Below, piece by piece: positions 53,856 through 64,000 of a DNA stretch of 64,000 nt. Below the pieces are notes generated by a model. It was not told the origin of the DNA, searched no databases, and saw only the letters and a list, made by a program, of their open reading frames with translations. Numbering within the stretch: position 1 is the stretch's first letter; each line of letters starts with the position of its first letter. This DNA is from Dickeya undicola. Its GTDB lineage: Bacteria; Pseudomonadota; Gammaproteobacteria; Enterobacterales; Enterobacteriaceae. Location: assembly GCF_000784735.1 (NCBI RefSeq), contig NZ_JSYG01000008.1, positions 182,806-246,805 on the forward strand, read 5' to 3'. A program made the position numbers and the translations under genes.

Positions 53856-55352
53856 TTACTCCCGTTGTGACTGCTCTATTTGTTCATCGACTTGCTGCAG
53901 GCTTTCTTCAATTCTGGCCAGCCATTCTTTGGGAACAAATAGACAAGGTTGATGACGCTCGAACAATCGACGTTGCTCACGTAACTGAATTTTCAGTGTT
54001 TCGTATTCCTGAAGCATTTCTTCCGGCAGTTGGCCTTTTATTACGCCCGGTAAAGACAGTGCGGAACCTTGTAAACTGATATCACGGATGATCAGATGTT
54101 GGCGTTCATCCACTTCCAGATCCAAACGCTGGCTAAAACCGACGCCGTTGAGCTTGCCGCGTATTTCGCCGCCTTTTTGCAGCCAGCCCGCTAGCGCCTC
54201 CCGGTCGATCACCACATGGGTGACGGTGTAATCGTTGAGCAGCAGCGGTTTTTGCAACATCAGCGTCAGTTCGGCGGAAGTCTGGCTTTCAGGCAGCGTG
54301 TGATGTGGTTTGCGGCCGAAAAAGTTGACCTGACGATCAACCCTGAAGGCTTGCTGCTCGCTCTGCTGTTGCTGGTATTGCTGGCGTTTCACATTCAGTT
54401 GCTGTAGCCGGTACAGCAATGCTCGCTGCTGATAGGCCTGCTCGCTCATTAACTGCTGTAATTGCTGCTCCACCAGATCATGGGTGCTAAGGTCATGCCA
54501 CAAGCAATCCTTGAGCAGAATAAGGTCAACCGGGGTAATGGTTTCTCGCCCGCTGAAGAAGGCGCAGGCTTGCAACAGGCGAATGGCTTTTTTCCAGCGG
54601 CGATCAGATACGTATGGCGAACCGTCTTGCGAGTCCAGACGTTGGCGCAACTGATAAATCAGTTCGAAGCAATTTTCCGGTAAGGGTATATTCTCGATAT
54701 GAGACTGCCACTGTTGGTATTCTTCGTCGCTGACACTTAACGCCGGGCTGACCAGATTGTCTTGTTCACTGGGTGAGGCGGTGAGCATGGCGCGAAAATT
54801 GTGTTTGTCCTGCACCCGGTCCAGCCAGATGCGGATTAGCATACGGTCGTACAAGGCTTCCAGGCTGCTGTCGGCTTCCGGCAGTTCGTTGGACGCGGTA
54901 ACCAGCAACCGCATCGGGATTGGTTCTTCACTGTTACCGTTGCGAAAACGGCGTTCGTTAATGGCGGTCAGCAGGGTGTTGAGGATAGCGGGGCCGGCTT
55001 TCCAGATTTCGTCCAGAAATACAATTTCAGCTTCCGGCAGGTAGCCGGTTGTCAGGCGCTGATAACGCCCTTCGTCTTTCAGGGCCTGAATGGAGAGTGG
55101 GCCGAATACTTCTTCCGGCGTTGAAAAGCGCGTCATCAGGTATTCAAAGGCGCGAGCATGTCGGAAGGCGTATTTCAGGCGACGGGCAATCAGACTTTTG
55201 GCTATCCCCGGTGGCCCAAGCAGGAAGACGCTTTCACCACTAAGCGCCGCCAGCAGGCAGAGTCGGATGGCGTGTTGCCGTTCGTAAAGACCGTGTTCGA
55301 GAGCATGGCTCAGGCGAGAGATACGGTCGGCCAGCGCTGTGGGTTGTATCAT
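53856..55352 (-). CDS. ravA: MoxR-family AAA+ ATPase RavA
   Basis: This 498-residue ATPase has Walker [16 protein letters not shown] and Walker [13 protein letters not shown]. The sensor and lid domains extend to about residue 305, with the LARA beta-barrel domain near 330-420. It forms hexamers and binds the lysine decarboxylase LdcI in E. coli. It is the first gene of ravA-viaA and divergent from kup, with 273 bases between them. Confidence 0.94.
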   Translation of the reverse strand: MIQPTALADRISRLSHALEHGLYERQHAIRLCLLAALSGESVFLLGPPGIAKSLIARRLKYAFRHARAFEYLMTRFSTPEEVFGPLSIQALKDEGRYQRLTTGYLPEAEIVFLDEIWKAGPAILNTLLTAINERRFRNGNSEEPIPMRLLVTASNELPEADSSLEALYDRMLIRIWLDRVQDKHNFRAMLTASPSEQDNLVSPALSVSDEEYQQWQSHIENIPLPENCFELIYQLRQRLDSQDGSPYVSDRRWKKAIRLLQACAFFSGRETITPVDLILLKDCLWHDLSTHDLVEQQLQQLMSEQAYQQRALLYRLQQLNVKRQQYQQQQSEQQAFRVDRQVNFFGRKPHHTLPESQTSAELTLMLQKPLLLNDYTVTHVVIDREALAGWLQKGGEIRGKLNGVGFSQRLDLEVDERQHLIIRDISLQGSALSLPGVIKGQLPEEMLQEYETLKIQLREQRRLFERHQPCLFVPKEWLARIEESLQQVDEQIEQSQRE

Positions 55353-55625
55353 AATAGGTCCGTTATTGCTGTGAATCGCCGTCGGGAAGCGTGAAGAACC
55401 AGTTATTCAGGAATGTTGGGAAGACTACGTTTTCTTCATTAGCCATACATTAATTATTGTCACCATTACTGGTGTTAATCAACCAACCTACCAGTCCTGA
55501 ATCAGAACGAAGGTAATATTAAAAATGGGCTTTTAACGTGATTTGTGCATACTGTGCGTTTTCGGGCTAGTCCAACCAGAACAAAGCCCGATTTGTTAAT
55601 GAATTGATAACAGAAGACAGGGTTT

Positions 55626-57494
55626 ATGAATTCAGAACATAAACGTTCACTTCCGGCGATCACGCTGGCTGCCATCGGTGTGGTGTATGGCGATATCGGC
55701 ACCAGCCCGCTTTATACGCTCAGGGAGTGTCTTTCCGGACAGTTTGGTTTTGGGGTTGAGCCCGATTCCGTCTTTGGCTTTCTCTCTCTGATATTCTGGC
55801 TGCTGGTGCTGGTGGTATCCCTTAAGTATCTGAGCTATGTCATGCGCGCCGATAACGCCGGTGAGGGTGGCATTCTGACGCTGATGTCACTGGCCGGGCG
55901 CAACACGTCCGATAAGGTGACCGCCATGGTGGTGATCATGGGGCTGATCGGCGGTAGCTTTTTCTATGGCGAGGTGGTGATCACCCCGGCAATCTCGGTG
56001 ATGTCAGCGATTGAAGGGCTGGATATCGTCGCACCGTCGCTGGATACCTACATTGTCCCGATTTCGATTGTGGTGCTGACGCTGCTGTTCATGATTCAGA
56101 AGCACGGCACCGGCCGAGTGGGTAGCCTGTTTGCGCCGATCATGATGTTGTGGTTTCTGTCGCTCGGGGTACTGGGCGCGCGCAGTATCATTGCCAATCC
56201 TGAGGTGCTGCAGGCGCTAAACCCTAAATGGGCCATTAACTTCTTTATTCAGTACAAAGCGGTATCCTTCTTTGCACTGGGGGCGGTGGTGCTGGCGATC
56301 ACCGGGGTGGAAGCGTTGTACGCCGACATGGGGCATTTCGGCAAACTGCCGATTCGTATCGCCTGGTTTTCCGCAGTTTTACCGTCGCTGGTGCTCAACT
56401 ACTTCGGTCAGGGTGCGCTGCTGCTGAAAAACCCAGAGGCGATAAAAAACCCGTTCTTTTTGCTGGCACCTGACTGGGCGCTGATTCCGCTGCTGGTGCT
56501 GGCGACGCTGGCTACCATCATCGCTTCTCAGGCGGTCATTTCTGGCGTATTTTCGCTGACCCGACAGGCGGTGCGTCTCGGGTATCTGCCGCCGATGCGC
56601 ATCGTGCATACGTCGGATATGGAATCCGGGCAGATTTATATTCCGTTTATCAACTGGCTGCTGTATGTGGCGGTTGTGATCGTTATTGTCAGCTTCGAAC
56701 ACTCCAGCAATCTGGCTGCTGCCTACGGTATTGCGGTGACCGGCACCATGGTGCTGACCAGTATCCTGTCCTGTACGGTGGCGCTGAAAAACTGGCATTG
56801 GTATCGCTATCTGGTCGGGTTGTTGCTGGTGGCGCTGCTGGCTATCGACCTGCCGATGTTCCTGGCTAACGTAGTGAAGATTATTTCCGGTGGCTGGTTG
56901 CCGCTGGCGCTGGGGATGGTGATGTTTATCATCATGACCACCTGGAAAAGTGAACGCTTCCGGCTGCTGCGCCGTATCCATGAGCATGGCAATTCTCTGG
57001 ATGCGATGATTGCTTCGCTGGAAAAGAACCCACCGGTACGAGTGACCGGTACTGCGGTCTATCTTTCTCGCGCTACTCATGTGATTCCGTTTGCGTTGCT
57101 GCACAATCTCAAACACAACAAGGTACTGCATGAGCGCGTAGTATTGCTGACCATGAGAACGGAAGACGCGCCTTATGTGCATAACGCCCGGCGTGTTTCG
57201 GTGGAACAGCTTTCTCCGACCTTCTGGCGGGTTGTCGCCAGCTATGGCTGGCGTGAAACCCCCAACGTGGAAGAGGTTTTCCACCGTTGCTGGCAGGATG
57301 GTTTAACTTGTCAGATGATGGAAACCACGTTCTTCCTGTCGAACGAGTCGCTGATGATGGGGAGCCGCCCCTGGTATATGCGAGTTCGCGGTAAACTGTT
57401 CATGATGCTAAGCCGCAACGCGTTGCGCGCGGCAGACCAGTTCGAAATTCCACCGAACCGGCTGATCGAGCTGGGTATTCAGGTAGAAATCTGA
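55626..57494 (+). CDS. kup: Low-affinity potassium transporter Kup
   Basis: Kup is a proton-coupled potassium uptake protein of the inner membrane. The 622-residue protein (same as E. coli) starts [18 protein letters not shown]. The signature [18 protein letters not shown], about twelve membrane helices to residue 450 and a cytoplasmic C-terminal domain are all present. Confidence 0.97.
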   Translation: MNSEHKRSLPAITLAAIGVVYGDIGTSPLYTLRECLSGQFGFGVEPDSVFGFLSLIFWLLVLVVSLKYLSYVMRADNAGEGGILTLMSLAGRNTSDKVTAMVVIMGLIGGSFFYGEVVITPAISVMSAIEGLDIVAPSLDTYIVPISIVVLTLLFMIQKHGTGRVGSLFAPIMMLWFLSLGVLGARSIIANPEVLQALNPKWAINFFIQYKAVSFFALGAVVLAITGVEALYADMGHFGKLPIRIAWFSAVLPSLVLNYFGQGALLLKNPEAIKNPFFLLAPDWALIPLLVLATLATIIASQAVISGVFSLTRQAVRLGYLPPMRIVHTSDMESGQIYIPFINWLLYVAVVIVIVSFEHSSNLAAAYGIAVTGTMVLTSILSCTVALKNWHWYRYLVGLLLVALLAIDLPMFLANVVKIISGGWLPLALGMVMFIIMTTWKSERFRLLRRIHEHGNSLDAMIASLEKNPPVRVTGTAVYLSRATHVIPFALLHNLKHNKVLHERVVLLTMRTEDAPYVHNARRVSVEQLSPTFWRVVASYGWRETPNVEEVFHRCWQDGLTCQMMETTFFLSNESLMMGSRPWYMRVRGKLFMMLSRNALRAADQFEIPPNRLIELGIQVEI

Positions 57495-57518
57495 CGCAGA
57501 GCTGTGTGGCTGGTTAAG

Positions 57519-57551
57519 CGGGTGAGATTCGGTAAGAACTCACCCGTTTTT
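57519..57551 (+). terminator. Terminator of kup
   Basis: CGGGTGAG pairs with CTCACCCG across 12 bases, followed by TTTTT. It begins 25 bases after the kup stop. Confidence 0.9.
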
Positions 57552-57701
57552 GTATTCATCACCGTAGTCTCGCTGTTTTTTGTCAGTCCCAGTTCTGGAT
57601 GCGAAGCCGGTGCGAAACATCCAGAAACAGCCCGTCTGGTCAGGCATTCAGGGCATTTTCATTGGTTTTAATAACTTAAAATCTTCCTTTTATTACGCCA
57701 A

Positions 57702-57713
57702 CGAAACGTTTCG
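57702..57713. promoter_or_regulatory. Upstream RbsR operator
   Basis: CGAAACGTTTCG, a perfect 12-bp palindrome with the LacI-family core AAACGTTT. Its centre is exactly 80 bases upstream of the centre of the second operator. Confidence 0.8.
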
Positions 57714-57728
57714 ATAACGATCACATTT
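57707..57728 (+). promoter_or_regulatory. Candidate CRP site of the rbs promoter
   Basis: The right half is a perfect ATCACATTT; the left half (CGTTTCGAT) is weak and overlaps the upstream RbsR operator. Its centre is about 60 bases before the expected transcription start, fitting class I activation. Confidence 0.6.
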
Positions 57729-57742
57729 TTATAAGATAATCG

Positions 57743-57770
57743 TTGCCTTCTGCTGTTCTTTTTCTACACT
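57743..57770 (+). promoter_or_regulatory. rbs operon promoter
   Basis: TTGCCT (57743-57748) and TACACT (57765-57770) are 16 bases apart. The downstream operator begins nine bases after the -10, covering the likely start point. Confidence 0.6.
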
Positions 57771-57779
57771 TGCCATACG

Positions 57780-57795
57780 AGCGAAACGTTTCGCT
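57780..57795. promoter_or_regulatory. Downstream RbsR operator
   Basis: AGCGAAACGTTTCGCT is a perfect 16-bp palindrome nearly identical to the E. coli rbs operator. It lies over the transcription start and 16 bases before rbsD. Confidence 0.92.
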
Positions 57796-57811
57796 ATCAG
57801 GGTAAATAAAA

Positions 57812-58231
57812 ATGAAGAAAGGTGCGTTACTTAATTCCGATATTTCGTCGGTGATTTCCCGGCTGGGACATACCGACCAGATTGTGATTGCGGATGCTGG
57901 TTTACCGATTCCGGAGACGACAACCCGTATTGATTTAGCCTTGACCCATAATGTGCCCGGCTTTTTGCAGGTGCTGAATGTGGTAACGGCGGAAATGCAG
58001 GTTGAAGCCGCGATCCTGGCGCAGGAAATTATCGAGAAAAATACGCAGCTCCATGACGCATTATTGAAACAGTTAGCACAACTTGAACAACACCAGGGAA
58101 ATACTATTTCACTGCATTACGTCAGCCATGAGGATTTCAAAAAGCAAAGTGGTCAAAGCCGGGCCATTATTCGCACTGGAGAATGCTCTCCGTATGCGAA
58201 TGTAATCCTTTGTGCTGGCGTCACCTTCTGA
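57812..58231 (+). CDS. rbsD: D-ribose pyranase RbsD
   Basis: RbsD interconverts pyranose and furanose forms of ribose. The 139-residue protein (same as E. coli) starts [20 protein letters not shown] with catalytic His20, then IADAGLPIP. It is the first gene of the ribose operon. Confidence 0.96.
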   Translation: MKKGALLNSDISSVISRLGHTDQIVIADAGLPIPETTTRIDLALTHNVPGFLQVLNVVTAEMQVEAAILAQEIIEKNTQLHDALLKQLAQLEQHQGNTISLHYVSHEDFKKQSGQSRAIIRTGECSPYANVILCAGVTF

Positions 58232-58238
58232 GGTACTG

Positions 58239-59744
58239 ATGCAACCTTTACTGCAATTGCAAGGCATCACCAAAACCTTTCCCGGCGTTAAGGCGCTTTC
58301 TGGTGCGGCATTGAATGTCTATCCCGGTAAGGTCATGGCGCTGGTGGGTGAAAACGGTGCCGGCAAGTCCACCATGATGAAGGTACTGACGGGGATTTAT
58401 CGCAAAGATGCCGGCAGTATCCATTTTCTGGGTAAGGACGTGGATTTCAGCGGCCCCAAAGCCTCTCAGGAAGCAGGAATCGGTATTATCCATCAGGAAC
58501 TGAACCTGATTCCTCAACTCACCATTGCGGAAAATATCTTTCTTGGCCGCGAATTTACCAACCGCCTGGGGCGTATCGACTGGAAACGGATGTATGCCGA
58601 GGCGGACAAACTGCTCAAACGTTTGAATTTGCGTTATGACAGCCGTCGTCTAGTGGGGGAGTTGTCGATTGGTGACCAGCAGATGGTCGAAATCGCCAAG
58701 GTGCTCAGCTTTGAATCTCGGGTCATCATCATGGATGAGCCCACCGATGCGTTGACCGATACCGAAACCGCGTCACTGTTCAGTGTGATTAAAGAATTAC
58801 AGTCTCATGGCTGCGGCATCGTTTATATCTCCCATCGACTGAAAGAAATTTTTGAAATCTGTGATGACGTGACGGTCTTTCGCGACGGTCAGTTCATCGG
58901 CGAGCGCCCGGTGAGTGAATTGCAGGAAGACTCGCTGATTGAAATGATGGTGGGGCGTAAGCTGGAAGAGCAGTATCCCCGCCTGAATCAGGCACCCGGT
59001 GAGGTGCGTTTGCAGGTCAGTGAATTGTCCGGGCCGGGTGTAGAAAACGTGAGTTTCACACTGCGTAAGGGCGAGATTTTGGGTGTCGCCGGGTTAATGG
59101 GTGCCGGTCGTACCGAATTGATGAAAGTGCTTTACGGTGCGCTGCCGCGTACCCACGGCAATGTTCATCTGGATGGTAAGGATGTGGTGACCCGCAGTCC
59201 GCAGGACGGGCTTGCCAGTGGCATCGTCTATATTTCTGAAGACCGCAAGCACGACGGGCTGGTGCTCGGTATGTCGGTGAAGGAAAACATGTCTCTGACC
59301 GCGCTGCGCTATTTCAGCAATGCTGCGGGGTCGCTGCGGCACGGTGATGAGCAGCAGGCGGTGAGCGATTTCATCCGCATGTTCAATATCCGCACGCCGT
59401 CCATGTCCCAGACGATTGGGCTGCTGTCTGGTGGTAATCAGCAGAAAGTCGCCATCGCTCGCGGCCTGATGACGCGCCCCAAAGTGCTGATTCTGGATGA
59501 GCCGACCCGCGGTGTGGATGTGGGGGCAAAAAAAGAAATCTATCAGTTAATCAACCAGTTCAAGCAGGAAGGGCTAAGCATCATTCTGGTGTCGTCGGAA
59601 ATGCCTGAAGTGCTTGGGATGAGCGATCGCATCATCGTGATGCACGAAGGGCGTCTGAGCGGCGAGTTCCCGATTGAACAGGCGACACAGGAAACGCTGA
59701 TGGCTGCGGCCGTTGGTAAGCAATACGGCGTAAAGCAGGAGTAA
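58239..59744 (+). CDS. rbsA: Ribose ABC transporter ATP-binding protein RbsA
   Basis: The 501-residue protein has two fused nucleotide-binding domains. The first has GENGAGKST and LSIGDQQM; the second has a degenerate GLMGAGRTE and LSGGNQQK, as usual for sugar importers of this class. The start at 58239 (MQPLLQLQG) follows TGAGG; nine earlier in-frame codons overlap rbsD and are not used. Confidence 0.96.
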   Translation: MQPLLQLQGITKTFPGVKALSGAALNVYPGKVMALVGENGAGKSTMMKVLTGIYRKDAGSIHFLGKDVDFSGPKASQEAGIGIIHQELNLIPQLTIAENIFLGREFTNRLGRIDWKRMYAEADKLLKRLNLRYDSRRLVGELSIGDQQMVEIAKVLSFESRVIIMDEPTDALTDTETASLFSVIKELQSHGCGIVYISHRLKEIFEICDDVTVFRDGQFIGERPVSELQEDSLIEMMVGRKLEEQYPRLNQAPGEVRLQVSELSGPGVENVSFTLRKGEILGVAGLMGAGRTELMKVLYGALPRTHGNVHLDGKDVVTRSPQDGLASGIVYISEDRKHDGLVLGMSVKENMSLTALRYFSNAAGSLRHGDEQQAVSDFIRMFNIRTPSMSQTIGLLSGGNQQKVAIARGLMTRPKVLILDEPTRGVDVGAKKEIYQLINQFKQEGLSIILVSSEMPEVLGMSDRIIVMHEGRLSGEFPIEQATQETLMAAAVGKQYGVKQE

Positions 59745-59751
59745 ATCAGAC

Positions 59752-60720
59752 ATGAGTTCCCAAACTATCACAGCGAAGCGCTGGCTCAGCAAAGAGTGGC
59801 TGATGGAGCAAAAATCATTGATCGCCCTGCTGATTCTGATCGCTGTGGTGTCTTCAATGAGCCCCAACTTTTTTACCCTGAACAATCTGTTCAACATCCT
59901 GCAACAAACCTCGGTGAACGCCATTATGGCGGTGGGAATGACGCTGGTGATCCTCACGTCCGGCATTGATTTGTCCGTGGGATCGTTGCTGGCGCTGACC
60001 GGCGCGGTAGCGGCTTCCATCGTCGGACTTGAGATCAATGCGCTGGTGGCGGTGTTCGCCGCGTTGGCGCTGGGTGCTGTCATCGGTGCTGGCACCGGCA
60101 TCGTGATTGCCAAGGGGCGAGTGCAGGCCTTTATCGCCACGCTGGTGATGATGCTGCTGCTGCGCGGCGTGACCATGGTGTATACCAACGGCAGCCCGAT
60201 CAATACCGGTTTTTCCGATGCGGCGGATGCGCTAGGCTGGTTCGGCATCGGACGTCCTCTGGGCATACCCACGCCAATCTGGATTATGGCGGTGGTATTC
60301 CTGGCAACCTGGTACATGCTGCACCATACCCGCATCGGCCGCTATATCTATGCGCTGGGCGGAAATGAAGCGGCAACCCGCCTTTCCGGGATCAGCGTTG
60401 ATAGAGTGAAAGTGGTTGTTTATGCGTTGTGTGGTCTGCTGTCGGCGCTGGCGGGCATTATCGAAGTCGCTCGCTTGTCATCGGCGCAACCAACGGCAGG
60501 GACGGGTTATGAATTGGATGCCATTGCGGCGGTGGTGCTGGGTGGCACAAGTCTGTCAGGTGGTAAAGGACGCGTGGTGGGAACGTTAATCGGTGCTCTG
60601 ATTCTGGGGTTCCTGAATAACGGGCTTAACCTGTTAGGTGTTTCTTCTTACTACCAGATGATCGTCAAGGCGGTGGTTATTTTGCTGGCGGTTTTGGTAG
60701 ATAACAAAGGCAGTAAATAA
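59752..60720 (+). CDS. rbsC: Ribose ABC transporter permease RbsC
   Basis: This 322-residue inner-membrane protein has eight to ten hydrophobic segments and GMTLVILTSGIDLSVGS, the signature of the sugar permease family. It is seven bases after rbsA. Confidence 0.96.
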   Translation: MSSQTITAKRWLSKEWLMEQKSLIALLILIAVVSSMSPNFFTLNNLFNILQQTSVNAIMAVGMTLVILTSGIDLSVGSLLALTGAVAASIVGLEINALVAVFAALALGAVIGAGTGIVIAKGRVQAFIATLVMMLLLRGVTMVYTNGSPINTGFSDAADALGWFGIGRPLGIPTPIWIMAVVFLATWYMLHHTRIGRYIYALGGNEAATRLSGISVDRVKVVVYALCGLLSALAGIIEVARLSSAQPTAGTGYELDAIAAVVLGGTSLSGGKGRVVGTLIGALILGFLNNGLNLLGVSSYYQMIVKAVVILLAVLVDNKGSK

Positions 60721-60746
60721 CTTTTCATTCACACAGGAATTGAAAT

Positions 60747-61637
60747 ATGAATTTGAAGAAGATTGCTACTCTGGTTTCCGCTGTCGCGCTGAGTGCCACC
60801 GTCAGTGCCAATGCGTTGGCGAAGGATACCATTGCTCTTGTTGTTTCCACGCTCAATAACCCGTTCTTCGTGTCTCTGAAAGATGGCGCGCAGAAAGAAG
60901 CTGACAAACTTGGCTACAATCTGGTGATTTTGGATTCTCAGAACAACCCGGCCAAAGAACTTTCCAATGTGCAGGATCTGACCGTTCGCGGTGCCAAGCT
61001 GCTGCTGATCAACCCGACCGATTCTAACGCGGTAGGTAATGCGGTGAAGCTGGCTAACCAGGCCAAAATCCCGGTCATCACGCTGGACCGTGTTGCAGCC
61101 AGCGGCGAAGTGGTTAGCCATGTGGCTTCCGACAACGCCTTCGGCGGTAAAGTTGCTGGTGATTTCATCGCCAAAAAACTGGGTGAAGGTGCCAAGGTGA
61201 TTCAGCTGGAAGGCCTGGCAGGAACGTCAGCGGCCCGTGAACGCGGCGCTGGTTTCATGAAATCTGCCGAGAAAAACAAGTTTGCCATGCTGGCGAGCCA
61301 GCCTGCTGACTTTGATCGCACTAAAGGTCTGAACGTCATGCAGAACCTGCTGACCGCTCACCCAGATGTTAAAGCTGTTTTTGCCCAGAACGACGAAATG
61401 GCGCTGGGCGCCCTGCGTGCTTTGCAGACGGCCGGTCGTGATGATGTGCTGGTAGTCGGTTTTGACGGCACCGCCGACGGCGTGAAAGCTGTAGAAGGCG
61501 GCAAACTGGCGGCTACCGTGGCACAGCGCCCTGAGCAAATCGGTATTATCGGTGTGGAAACCGCTGACAAGGTTCTGAAAGGTGAAAAAGTACAGCCGAT
61601 CATCCCTGTTGACCTGAAACTGGTTACCAAACAATAA
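60747..61637 (+). CDS. rbsB: Periplasmic ribose-binding protein RbsB
   Basis: This 296-residue precursor has a signal peptide of about 25 residues ending SANALA. The mature protein begins [16 protein letters not shown] and contains [14 protein letters not shown] and [10 protein letters not shown], ligand-site segments of ribose/galactose-binding proteins. It also serves as chemoreceptor ligand carrier in E. coli. Confidence 0.97.
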   Translation: MNLKKIATLVSAVALSATVSANALAKDTIALVVSTLNNPFFVSLKDGAQKEADKLGYNLVILDSQNNPAKELSNVQDLTVRGAKLLLINPTDSNAVGNAVKLANQAKIPVITLDRVAASGEVVSHVASDNAFGGKVAGDFIAKKLGEGAKVIQLEGLAGTSAARERGAGFMKSAEKNKFAMLASQPADFDRTKGLNVMQNLLTAHPDVKAVFAQNDEMALGALRALQTAGRDDVLVVGFDGTADGVKAVEGGKLAATVAQRPEQIGIIGVETADKVLKGEKVQPIIPVDLKLVTKQ

Positions 61638-61671
61638 CAGAATCAAAGCGTAATACCGCACGTGCAGTACG

Positions 61672-61693
61672 GCGCCACCCTGACGGGTGGCGC
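61672..61693 (+). other. Hairpin between rbsB and rbsK
   Basis: GCGCCACCC pairs perfectly with GGGTGGCGC across TGAC. There is no T run. Such hairpins after a binding-protein gene usually stabilise the upstream mRNA, giving more RbsB than RbsK. Confidence 0.65.
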
Positions 61694-61718
61694 GTAATCA
61701 ACATCGGGGTTCATGGTA

Positions 61719-62645
61719 ATGAAATCAGGCAAGCTGGTAGTCTTGGGAAGTATCAATGCAGACCATATTTTGAATCTGACACAGTTTCCCCGCCCAGGCG
61801 AAACCGTGATCGGTAAACAGTATGGTGTGGCATTTGGCGGCAAAGGTGCTAACCAGGCAGTGGCTGCCGGGCGCAGCGGCGCTGATATCGAATTTATTGC
61901 CTGTGTCGGGGCCGACGATATCGGTGAGCGTATTCGCCAGCAACTGATCAAAGACCGAATCGATGTTTCCGCCGTTGAAGCCATTTCCGGCCAGACTACC
62001 GGGGTGGCGCTGATTTTCGTTAACGGTGAAGCCGAAAACATGATCGGTATTCATGCGGGAGCCAACGCGGCGGTAACGCCTGATTATCTGAATCGTTATC
62101 AACAGAAAATTATTGATGCCTCCGCGCTGTTGATGCAGTTGGAGTCGCCACTGGAAACGGTTACGGCCGCTGCTCGTCTGGCCCATAACAATGGCACCAA
62201 AGTGATCCTCAATCCGGCACCGGCCTGCCCGCTATCTGATGAATTACTCTCGCTGGTGGACATGATTACGCCGAATGAAACCGAAGCGCAGATCCTGACC
62301 GGCATTACCGTCGAAACGGAAGATGATGCACAACGTGCCGCACAGGTATTGCATGATAAAGGCATTGCGACCGTACTGATTACGTTGGGAAGTCGTGGTG
62401 TCTGGTTAAGTGAACAGGGTAAAGGGCAGCGAATTCCTGGTTTTCGCGTACAAGCGGTCGATACCATCGCTGCCGGTGATACGTTCAATGGCGCACTGGT
62501 AACGGCTCTGCTGGAATCACGCCCGATGGAGGCTGCGGTTAAATTCGCTCATGCGGCAGCAGCTATCGCGGTTACTCGTCATGGCGCCCAGCCTTCAGTT
62601 CCCTGGCGTGAAGAGATTGATGCTTTCCTGAATGCACAGGGGTGA
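61719..62645 (+). CDS. rbsK: Ribokinase RbsK
   Basis: RbsK phosphorylates ribose to ribose-5-phosphate. PfkB-family signatures are AFGGKGANQAVAAGRSG near the N terminus and DTIAAGDTFNGALVTAL, with the catalytic Asp, near the C terminus. I choose the ATG at 61719 (MKSGKLVVLGS, 308 residues) because GGGG is then nine bases upstream; the ATG at 61713 is only three bases from it. Confidence 0.95.
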   Translation: MKSGKLVVLGSINADHILNLTQFPRPGETVIGKQYGVAFGGKGANQAVAAGRSGADIEFIACVGADDIGERIRQQLIKDRIDVSAVEAISGQTTGVALIFVNGEAENMIGIHAGANAAVTPDYLNRYQQKIIDASALLMQLESPLETVTAAARLAHNNGTKVILNPAPACPLSDELLSLVDMITPNETEAQILTGITVETEDDAQRAAQVLHDKGIATVLITLGSRGVWLSEQGKGQRIPGFRVQAVDTIAAGDTFNGALVTALLESRPMEAAVKFAHAAAAIAVTRHGAQPSVPWREEIDAFLNAQG

Positions 62646-62648
62646 TCC

Positions 62649-63653
62649 TTGGCAACAATGAAAGATGTGGCCCGTCTGGCCGGGGTATCCACGTCCACGG
62701 TTTCTCACGTTATCAATAATAACCGCTATGTCAGCGACGTCATCCGTGAACGGGTGATGCAAGCGGTCGAACAGCTGAATTATGCGCCATCGGCATTGGC
62801 GCGTAGTCTCAAAATTAATCAGACCCGTACTATCGGTATGTTGCTGACTGCCAGTAGCAACCCGTTCTACGCAGAAGTAGTGCGAGGTGTGGAGCGTTGT
62901 TGCTACGAACGGGGTTACAGCCTGATTCTGTGCAATACAGAAGGCGACCACCACCGTCTGAGCCGTAGCCTGGAAACATTACTGCAAAAACGGGTGGATG
63001 GGTTGTTGCTGATGTGCACTGAAAGCCATATGCCGTCACCCGATATTATTCGTCGTTATCCTTCTATTCCTGTCGTGATGATGGATTGGGCACCTTTTGA
63101 AGGCAGTAGCGACGTCATCAAGGACAATTCGCTGCAAGGCGGCGAAATGGCTACCCATTACCTGATTTCTCAGGGATATCGCTACATCGCCTGTATTGCC
63201 GGTCCGCAGGATAAAACCACCGCACATAACCGCCTGGAAGGTTACCGTAAAGCGATGCATCAGGCGGGGCTATCGATCCTTCCTGGTTATGAGGTGGTTG
63301 GCGATTTTGAATTCGAAACCGGCTTTCGCGCCATGCAACAATTACTGGCATTGCCACAGCGGCCCGAAGCCGTCTTTACCAGTAATGATGCTATGGCAGT
63401 GGGCGTCTATCGTGCTTTGCATGATGCCGGTTTGTCTATCCCGGACGATATGGCCGTTGTTGGCTATGACGATATCGAACTGGCGCGTTATCTGTCCCCA
63501 CCGCTGACGACGATTCATCAACCTAAAGATGAGCTGGGCGAACTGGCGATTGATACTTTGCTTCACCGGCTGGAACACCCGGATGAAGAACACAATATAC
63601 TGGTATTGACGCCAGAACTGATCGTTCGGGATTCGGTTGGTAAAAGACGTTAG
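62649..63653 (+). CDS. rbsR: Ribose operon repressor RbsR
   Basis: This 334-residue LacI-family repressor has helix-turn-helix [20 protein letters not shown] at the N terminus and a periplasmic-binding-protein-like ribose domain (about 60-330). The start codon is TTG at 62649 with AGGGGTG upstream, three bases after rbsK; an ATG at 62658 would remove three residues. It should bind the two palindromes before rbsD and release them with ribose. Confidence 0.95.
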   Translation: MATMKDVARLAGVSTSTVSHVINNNRYVSDVIRERVMQAVEQLNYAPSALARSLKINQTRTIGMLLTASSNPFYAEVVRGVERCCYERGYSLILCNTEGDHHRLSRSLETLLQKRVDGLLLMCTESHMPSPDIIRRYPSIPVVMMDWAPFEGSSDVIKDNSLQGGEMATHYLISQGYRYIACIAGPQDKTTAHNRLEGYRKAMHQAGLSILPGYEVVGDFEFETGFRAMQQLLALPQRPEAVFTSNDAMAVGVYRALHDAGLSIPDDMAVVGYDDIELARYLSPPLTTIHQPKDELGELAIDTLLHRLEHPDEEHNILVLTPELIVRDSVGKRR

Positions 63654-63770
63654 TGGTTGGTTGTTTCTCTTCATTCTGACGTTTTATACCGCTGAAAAGC
63701 AGCATTTTGATGTATTCCTGCCCGTTTTGCCTGAAAACCATCCAGTTGATGTTTTTTTTGCATTTATCGC

Positions 63771-63798
63771 TTGTCAGGCCAGAAGAACTCCCTATAAT
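63771..63798 (+). promoter_or_regulatory. rRNA operon promoter P1
   Basis: TTGTCA (63771-63776) and TATAAT (63793-63798) with 16-base spacing are followed by the GC-rich discriminator GCGCCTCC. The stretch from -35 to the start is nearly the same as E. coli rrn P1. The T-rich tract at 63750-63760 fits the UP element. Expect growth-rate, ppGpp and Fis control. Confidence 0.95.
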
Positions 63799-63866
63799 GC
63801 GCCTCCACTGACACGGCAACGGCGATGAGCCAGCGCGGTGTGAGACGGAGAAAACGAAAAAAGTCG

Positions 63867-63894
63867 TTGACTCTGAATGAGGAAAGCGTAGTAT
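63867..63894 (+). promoter_or_regulatory. rRNA operon promoter P2
   Basis: TTGACT (63867-63872) and TAGTAT (63889-63894) with 16-base spacing, about 95 bases downstream of P1, as in E. coli rrn operons. Confidence 0.88.
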
Positions 63895-63932
63895 ACGCCA
63901 CCTCGCGACAGCAGGCTGTAAGCCGGTCACAC

Positions 63933-63944
63933 TGCTCTTTAACA
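63933..63944 (+). promoter_or_regulatory. rRNA leader boxA antitermination site
   Basis: TGCTCTTTAACA, the boxA element bound by NusB-NusE, is followed by the conserved leader AATTAATCAGACAATCTGTG. The 16S gene should begin roughly 120 bases past the end of the window. Confidence 0.94.
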
Positions 63945-64000
63945 ATTAATCAGACAATCTGTGTGGGCACTCGCAGGACGCTTCACTAAAAAATTAGTGA

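Overview
The window is the origin-of-replication region of an enterobacterial chromosome. The best fit is the soft-rot genus Dickeya. The backbone order phoU-pstBACS, glmSU, atpCDGAHFEBI, rsmG, mnmG, oriC, mioC, asnC, viaA, ravA, kup, rbsDACBKR and an rRNA operon promoter is that of Escherichia coli. The exo-pectate lyase gene pelX with a KdgR-type operator and the GC-rich codon use point to Dickeya rather than Pectobacterium. That genus call is an inference from gene content; no 16S sequence falls inside the window.

Layout. 1-2411: start of arnA, then arnC and arnB (lipid A aminoarabinose modification) with a PmrA-type box far upstream. 2841-4610: a terminated operon of three lipoproteins (CsgG-like, DUF4810, GNA1162/DUF799). 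5010-5352: a MITE-like palindromic repeat followed by a TetR-type operator. 5423-7959: aegA and hydN, iron-sulfur electron-transfer proteins. 8273-9013: a stand-alone 4'-phosphopantetheinyl transferase. 9077-11373: adeP and yieH. 11515-16282: the pst phosphate operon with two tandem Pho boxes.

16644-34304 separates pstS from glmS, which are neighbours in E. coli. This insertion carries a multi-sensor diguanylate cyclase, a complete aryl polyene (APE) biosynthesis cluster of seventeen tightly coupled genes, and a small lipoprotein with its own terminator. The APE genes supply an O-methyltransferase, two acyl carrier proteins, an aryl-acid activating ligase, ketosynthases, a ketoreductase, two hotdog dehydratases, a thioesterase, glycosyl/acyltransferases and a LolA/MMPL export pair. 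Together they should build an aryl polyene lipid and place it in the outer membrane. No phosphopantetheinyl transferase lies inside the cluster; the one at 8273 is the obvious candidate to charge its carrier proteins.

34585-48909: glmS and glmU (UDP-GlcNAc synthesis), pelX inserted between glmU and atpC, the full ATP synthase operon, and rsmG. 48986-51254: mnmG and oriC, with three 13-mers, four DnaA boxes and an IHF site in E. coli order. 51255-55352: mioC, asnC, viaA and ravA, all running toward oriC. 55626-63653: kup and the complete ribose operon with two RbsR operators and a CRP site. 63771-64000: rRNA operon P1, P2 and boxA; the 16S gene starts just past the end. Almost all genes left of oriC are on the minus strand and most on the right are on the plus strand, so transcription runs with replication away from the origin.
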